Source: Nemertoderma westbladi (lineage: Eukaryota; Xenacoelomorpha; Nemertodermatida; Nemertodermatidae). From it: DNA of 39,071 bases. Shown one piece after another: positions 36,756 through 39,071 of this stretch; the stretch's first letter is position 1; the number at the start of each line of letters is the position of its first letter. The translations under genes were made by a program, and so were the position numbers. The notes under the pieces were generated by a model that worked only from the letters and a program-made list of their open reading frames with translations, made no database searches and was not told the DNA's origin. Location of the stretch: positions 1-39,071 of the forward strand of contig JAUCBJ010007799.1 of NCBI GenBank assembly GCA_032718475.1. The letters are read 5' to 3'.

Positions 36756-39071
36756 TTACGTTGGGGAGTCCCTAGATGTTTGTTGGATTAGGGAGGTGGT
36801 CGTGGGAAGAGTATCTTGCCTTCCATACTTTCCGGAGAGTTCTCTGTCTCTTTCCAGTAAACACAAACGACCAACTGGGCGATTGAGCTGCTGTGTCTCG
36901 AAGACAATTCCCGGTTTCTTAAAGTTACGTCGCATGACGACGAGTTCTACCGATCGCACTAAACCATCATCCGAGATGTGAGTCTCGATGATACGACCTG
37001 TCTGCCACCGCTTACGTGGAATATCTGAATCCACAATAAGGACCATGTCTCCAGCGCTGACGTTTTCTTGCTGCGTAAACCACTTAGTTCGAAGTTGTAG
37101 CGTGGGCAGATAATGTTTTTGGAAATGGTCAGCGAAACGACGGGATAACAACTGCATAAGTTGCCAAGTTTGCCGGCAGTATTCGTCTCCGTCTGTGATT
37201 TCCGATCGTGGGAGCATGGCTACAGGTTTCTTCAGTAGGAAGTGCGCGGGTGTTAGCGCTTCCAGGGAATCGGGACTCGATGAGACTGGCATAAGAGGTC
37301 TCTCGTTGAGATAGGCGGCGATTTCCTCCATTAACGTCCGCAAAAGTTCGTCGGTGAGATACGCGCGGCACGGCACTATAAAGTGAAATGCAGTCTTCAC
37401 GCTCCTGATTAATCTCTCCCAACTTCCTCCCCACCAAGGGGCGTCGGCGGCGTTGAAGGTCCAGCTAGACGCTGTTACCCTTAGCTGATCATCCACCTGT
37501 CTTTGGTTCCAATCTTTGACGTAAGCCTTGATTTCATTGTTGGCACCAATGAAGTTTGTTCCCTTATCAGATCTCATCGTGTTACTAGTTCCAAAGCGAG
37601 CGATCTGTCGTCGTAAGCTCAATAGGAAGCTGTTGGTAGATAAATCGTTCACCATATCGAGATGGATAGCTCTACAAGTCATACAGACAAATATGACACA
37701 CCATCTCTTGACTATAGTCCTAGCATGATATACCTCAATAGGGCCAAATAAATCCACACCGGTATTAGTAAAGGGTGGTTCATAGAAGCTTACTTGTTCC
37801 CTAGGTAATTCTGCCTCTCGCTGTGTTAAAGGCCTACTGAATGCTTTCCTACAGGGTATGCAGTTCCTAAGAACTTGGTTCAGAGCTCTATGGGGTTTAT
37901 AAAAATAATAGCGAGTTCGAATTTCACTAAGAACTCGTTCTCTACCAGCATGATAAAGTTTGCTGTGAACATCTACAATCATCTTGATTTGTATTTCAAG
38001 ATTTCTAATGAGTATGGGAAATTTTGTGTCAAAGGATAATGGAGCATTAGTTAATCTTCCTCCAACACGTATCAACCCATCTATCATAGTGCTAGAGAAA
38101 CGATCCCTTAAGCGCATCTGTGGATTTCTCAACAACAGGAAATACTTATCGGAATCCTCATAGCATTGCAGGAGTCTCAGCATCTGCTTATTGGTTTCTT
38201 CATGCTCCTGATAACTGATCTTCTCCTTCAGAAACCTGTCGGATATCTTATATTTGGGAAGATCTTTAACAACATGGACCTGCACAGATGTCAGTGGAGC
38301 GGTATCACTATTGGTCTTCGTCCTGGAGTAGTGATGATGAAAACATCGCTTTAAATATGTAACGGCCTTACAGAGCCGATTCCAGGAACTGTAGTGATAT
38401 ATCGCTCTCTGCAGGAGAGGTGAGAGTCCTTGCGAGACGTCTGGTATTCCAGATTTCCAATCCTTCTCTCTGATTTCCACAACAGACTTATTTGTGGCTG
38501 TGGGTTTCGGATCCAAAGCGTCGTCTCCGGAAGTGTGTAGTACAGACAGATCTACCACAGGTTTAAATAACTTCGATTTACTCGCCCGAGTTTTAGGTTT
38601 GACTTTCTCCGCTCCCTTGGCCTGTCTAATCTCCGCCGTAGTAAGATGAGGAGGCCATTCATCCTCTTCTTTGCTTAGGAAGTCGGGTCCACCTAACCAG
38701 TCTGGAGTATCTATCAGTTCTTGTGGAGTTGCTCCCCTGGAGGCGATGTCTGCTGGATTTATCGTTCCGGGGCAATGTCTCCATTGATCCATCTTCGTAC
38801 GACTAAGTATAATGGCTACTCTGTTGGTAACGAAGACGCTGAACTGACAGACTTCATTGGTTATATACTCCAACACGAGTAAAGCATCGGTCCAATAGAC
38901 AGTTTTCTCCAGTGGATATTCGATCTGTTCTGTTACATTTCGGCCGATGGCTGTAGCATATAGAGCCGCTTTTAACTCCGCTCGAGGAACTTTCAACTTG
39001 TTGTTTATCAATGCCTTAGAGGTAACCAAGGCGACTTTAATTCCATCCGGAGTTTCCACTCTCAGGTAGGC
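36756..39071 (-). CDS. pol: BEL/Pao pol, partial (RNase H end, integrase, C-terminal domain)
   Basis: The frame is open to the window edge, so the true start lies outside. RNase H remnants are AYLRVETPDGIKVAL, PRAELKAAL, YWTDALLVLEYI and NPADIASRG. After a linker comes the integrase zinc site (HSKLYHAGRERV..CIPCRKA). The complete catalytic triad follows: Asp in TGVDLFGPIEV, Asp in RSDKGTNFIGA and Glu in WWGGSWERLIRSVK. The C-terminus holds GDMVLIVDSD..GRLCLLERD. It has no internal stops or shifts, so it may derive from a young, competent element. It is a different lineage from the element at 5948-19282; the integrases share only the family pattern. It probably inserted into the Gypsy pol ending near 36055. 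Confidence 0.9.
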   Translation of the reverse strand, partial: AYLRVETPDGIKVALVTSKALINNKLKVPRAELKAALYATAIGRNVTEQIEYPLEKTVYWTDALLVLEYITNEVCQFSVFVTNRVAIILSRTKMDQWRHCPGTINPADIASRGATPQELIDTPDWLGGPDFLSKEEDEWPPHLTTAEIRQAKGAEKVKPKTRASKSKLFKPVVDLSVLHTSGDDALDPKPTATNKSVVEIREKDWKSGIPDVSQGLSPLLQRAIYHYSSWNRLCKAVTYLKRCFHHHYSRTKTNSDTAPLTSVQVHVVKDLPKYKISDRFLKEKISYQEHEETNKQMLRLLQCYEDSDKYFLLLRNPQMRLRDRFSSTMIDGLIRVGGRLTNAPLSFDTKFPILIRNLEIQIKMIVDVHSKLYHAGRERVLSEIRTRYYFYKPHRALNQVLRNCIPCRKAFSRPLTQREAELPREQVSFYEPPFTNTGVDLFGPIEVYHARTIVKRWCVIFVCMTCRAIHLDMVNDLSTNSFLLSLRRQIARFGTSNTMRSDKGTNFIGANNEIKAYVKDWNQRQVDDQLRVTASSWTFNAADAPWWGGSWERLIRSVKTAFHFIVPCRAYLTDELLRTLMEEIAAYLNERPLMPVSSSPDSLEALTPAHFLLKKPVAMLPRSEITDGDEYCRQTWQLMQLLSRRFADHFQKHYLPTLQLRTKWFTQQENVSAGDMVLIVDSDIPRKRWQTGRIIETHISDDGLVRSVELVVMRRNFKKPGIVFETQQLNRPVGRLCLLERDRELSGKYGRQDTLPTTTSLIQQTSRDSPT

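Overview
This is an invertebrate animal genome window, AT-rich between genes and made almost entirely of transposable elements. The evidence is two BEL/Pao retrotransposons (a group known from animals), an APE-type LINE, an intact restriction-like-endonuclease LINE, a decayed Ty3/Gypsy element, a single-exon class A GPCR, and polyadenylation and splice signals. I cannot name the species from sequence alone.

Layout. 1-1247: no gene. 1248-3007: decayed APE-type LINE (RTE-like). 3008-4154: spacer with a C23 tract and an AT-rich stem. 4155-5393: intact intronless GPCR gene, the only convincing host gene. 5943-19287: complete BEL/Pao retrotransposon with about 1.03-kb LTRs and a 5-bp target duplication (GTGGC). 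19321-25239: four head-to-tail rolling-circle-like (Helentron/HINE-like) elements. 25501-25515 and 29501-29515: a 15-bp target duplication around an intact 1211-codon LINE with a poly(A) tail. 29912-31014: a 63-bp minisatellite of about 17.5 copies. 32092-36055: broken Ty3/Gypsy gag-pol. 36056-39071: second BEL/Pao element on the minus strand, leaving the window, apparently inserted into the Gypsy integrase.

The two most interesting systems are these. (1) The BEL/Pao element has no tRNA-type primer site. The 13 bases directly after its 5' LTR are perfectly complementary to 13 bases inside the LTR, just downstream of an initiator-like site. This is the arrangement of the self-priming Tf1 element of fission yeast, and I do not know it from BEL/Pao. 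The same element has one in-frame UGA between gag and pol, an integrase with its second catalytic Asp replaced by Val, and a possible spliced leader ORF. (2) In the rolling-circle-like array, each element has a 5' hairpin and a 3' hairpin. The arm sequences differ between the two element types, yet a 5' segment just inside each element stays complementary to the right arm of its own 3' hairpin (8 or 9 bp). This covariation suggests that the ends recognise each other by base pairing.

Nothing here works as an operon. The genes of each element serve that element: gag, protease, RT, RNase H and integrase for the LTR elements, and RT plus endonuclease for the LINEs. The array carries no recognisable enzyme and would depend on a helicase supplied elsewhere.
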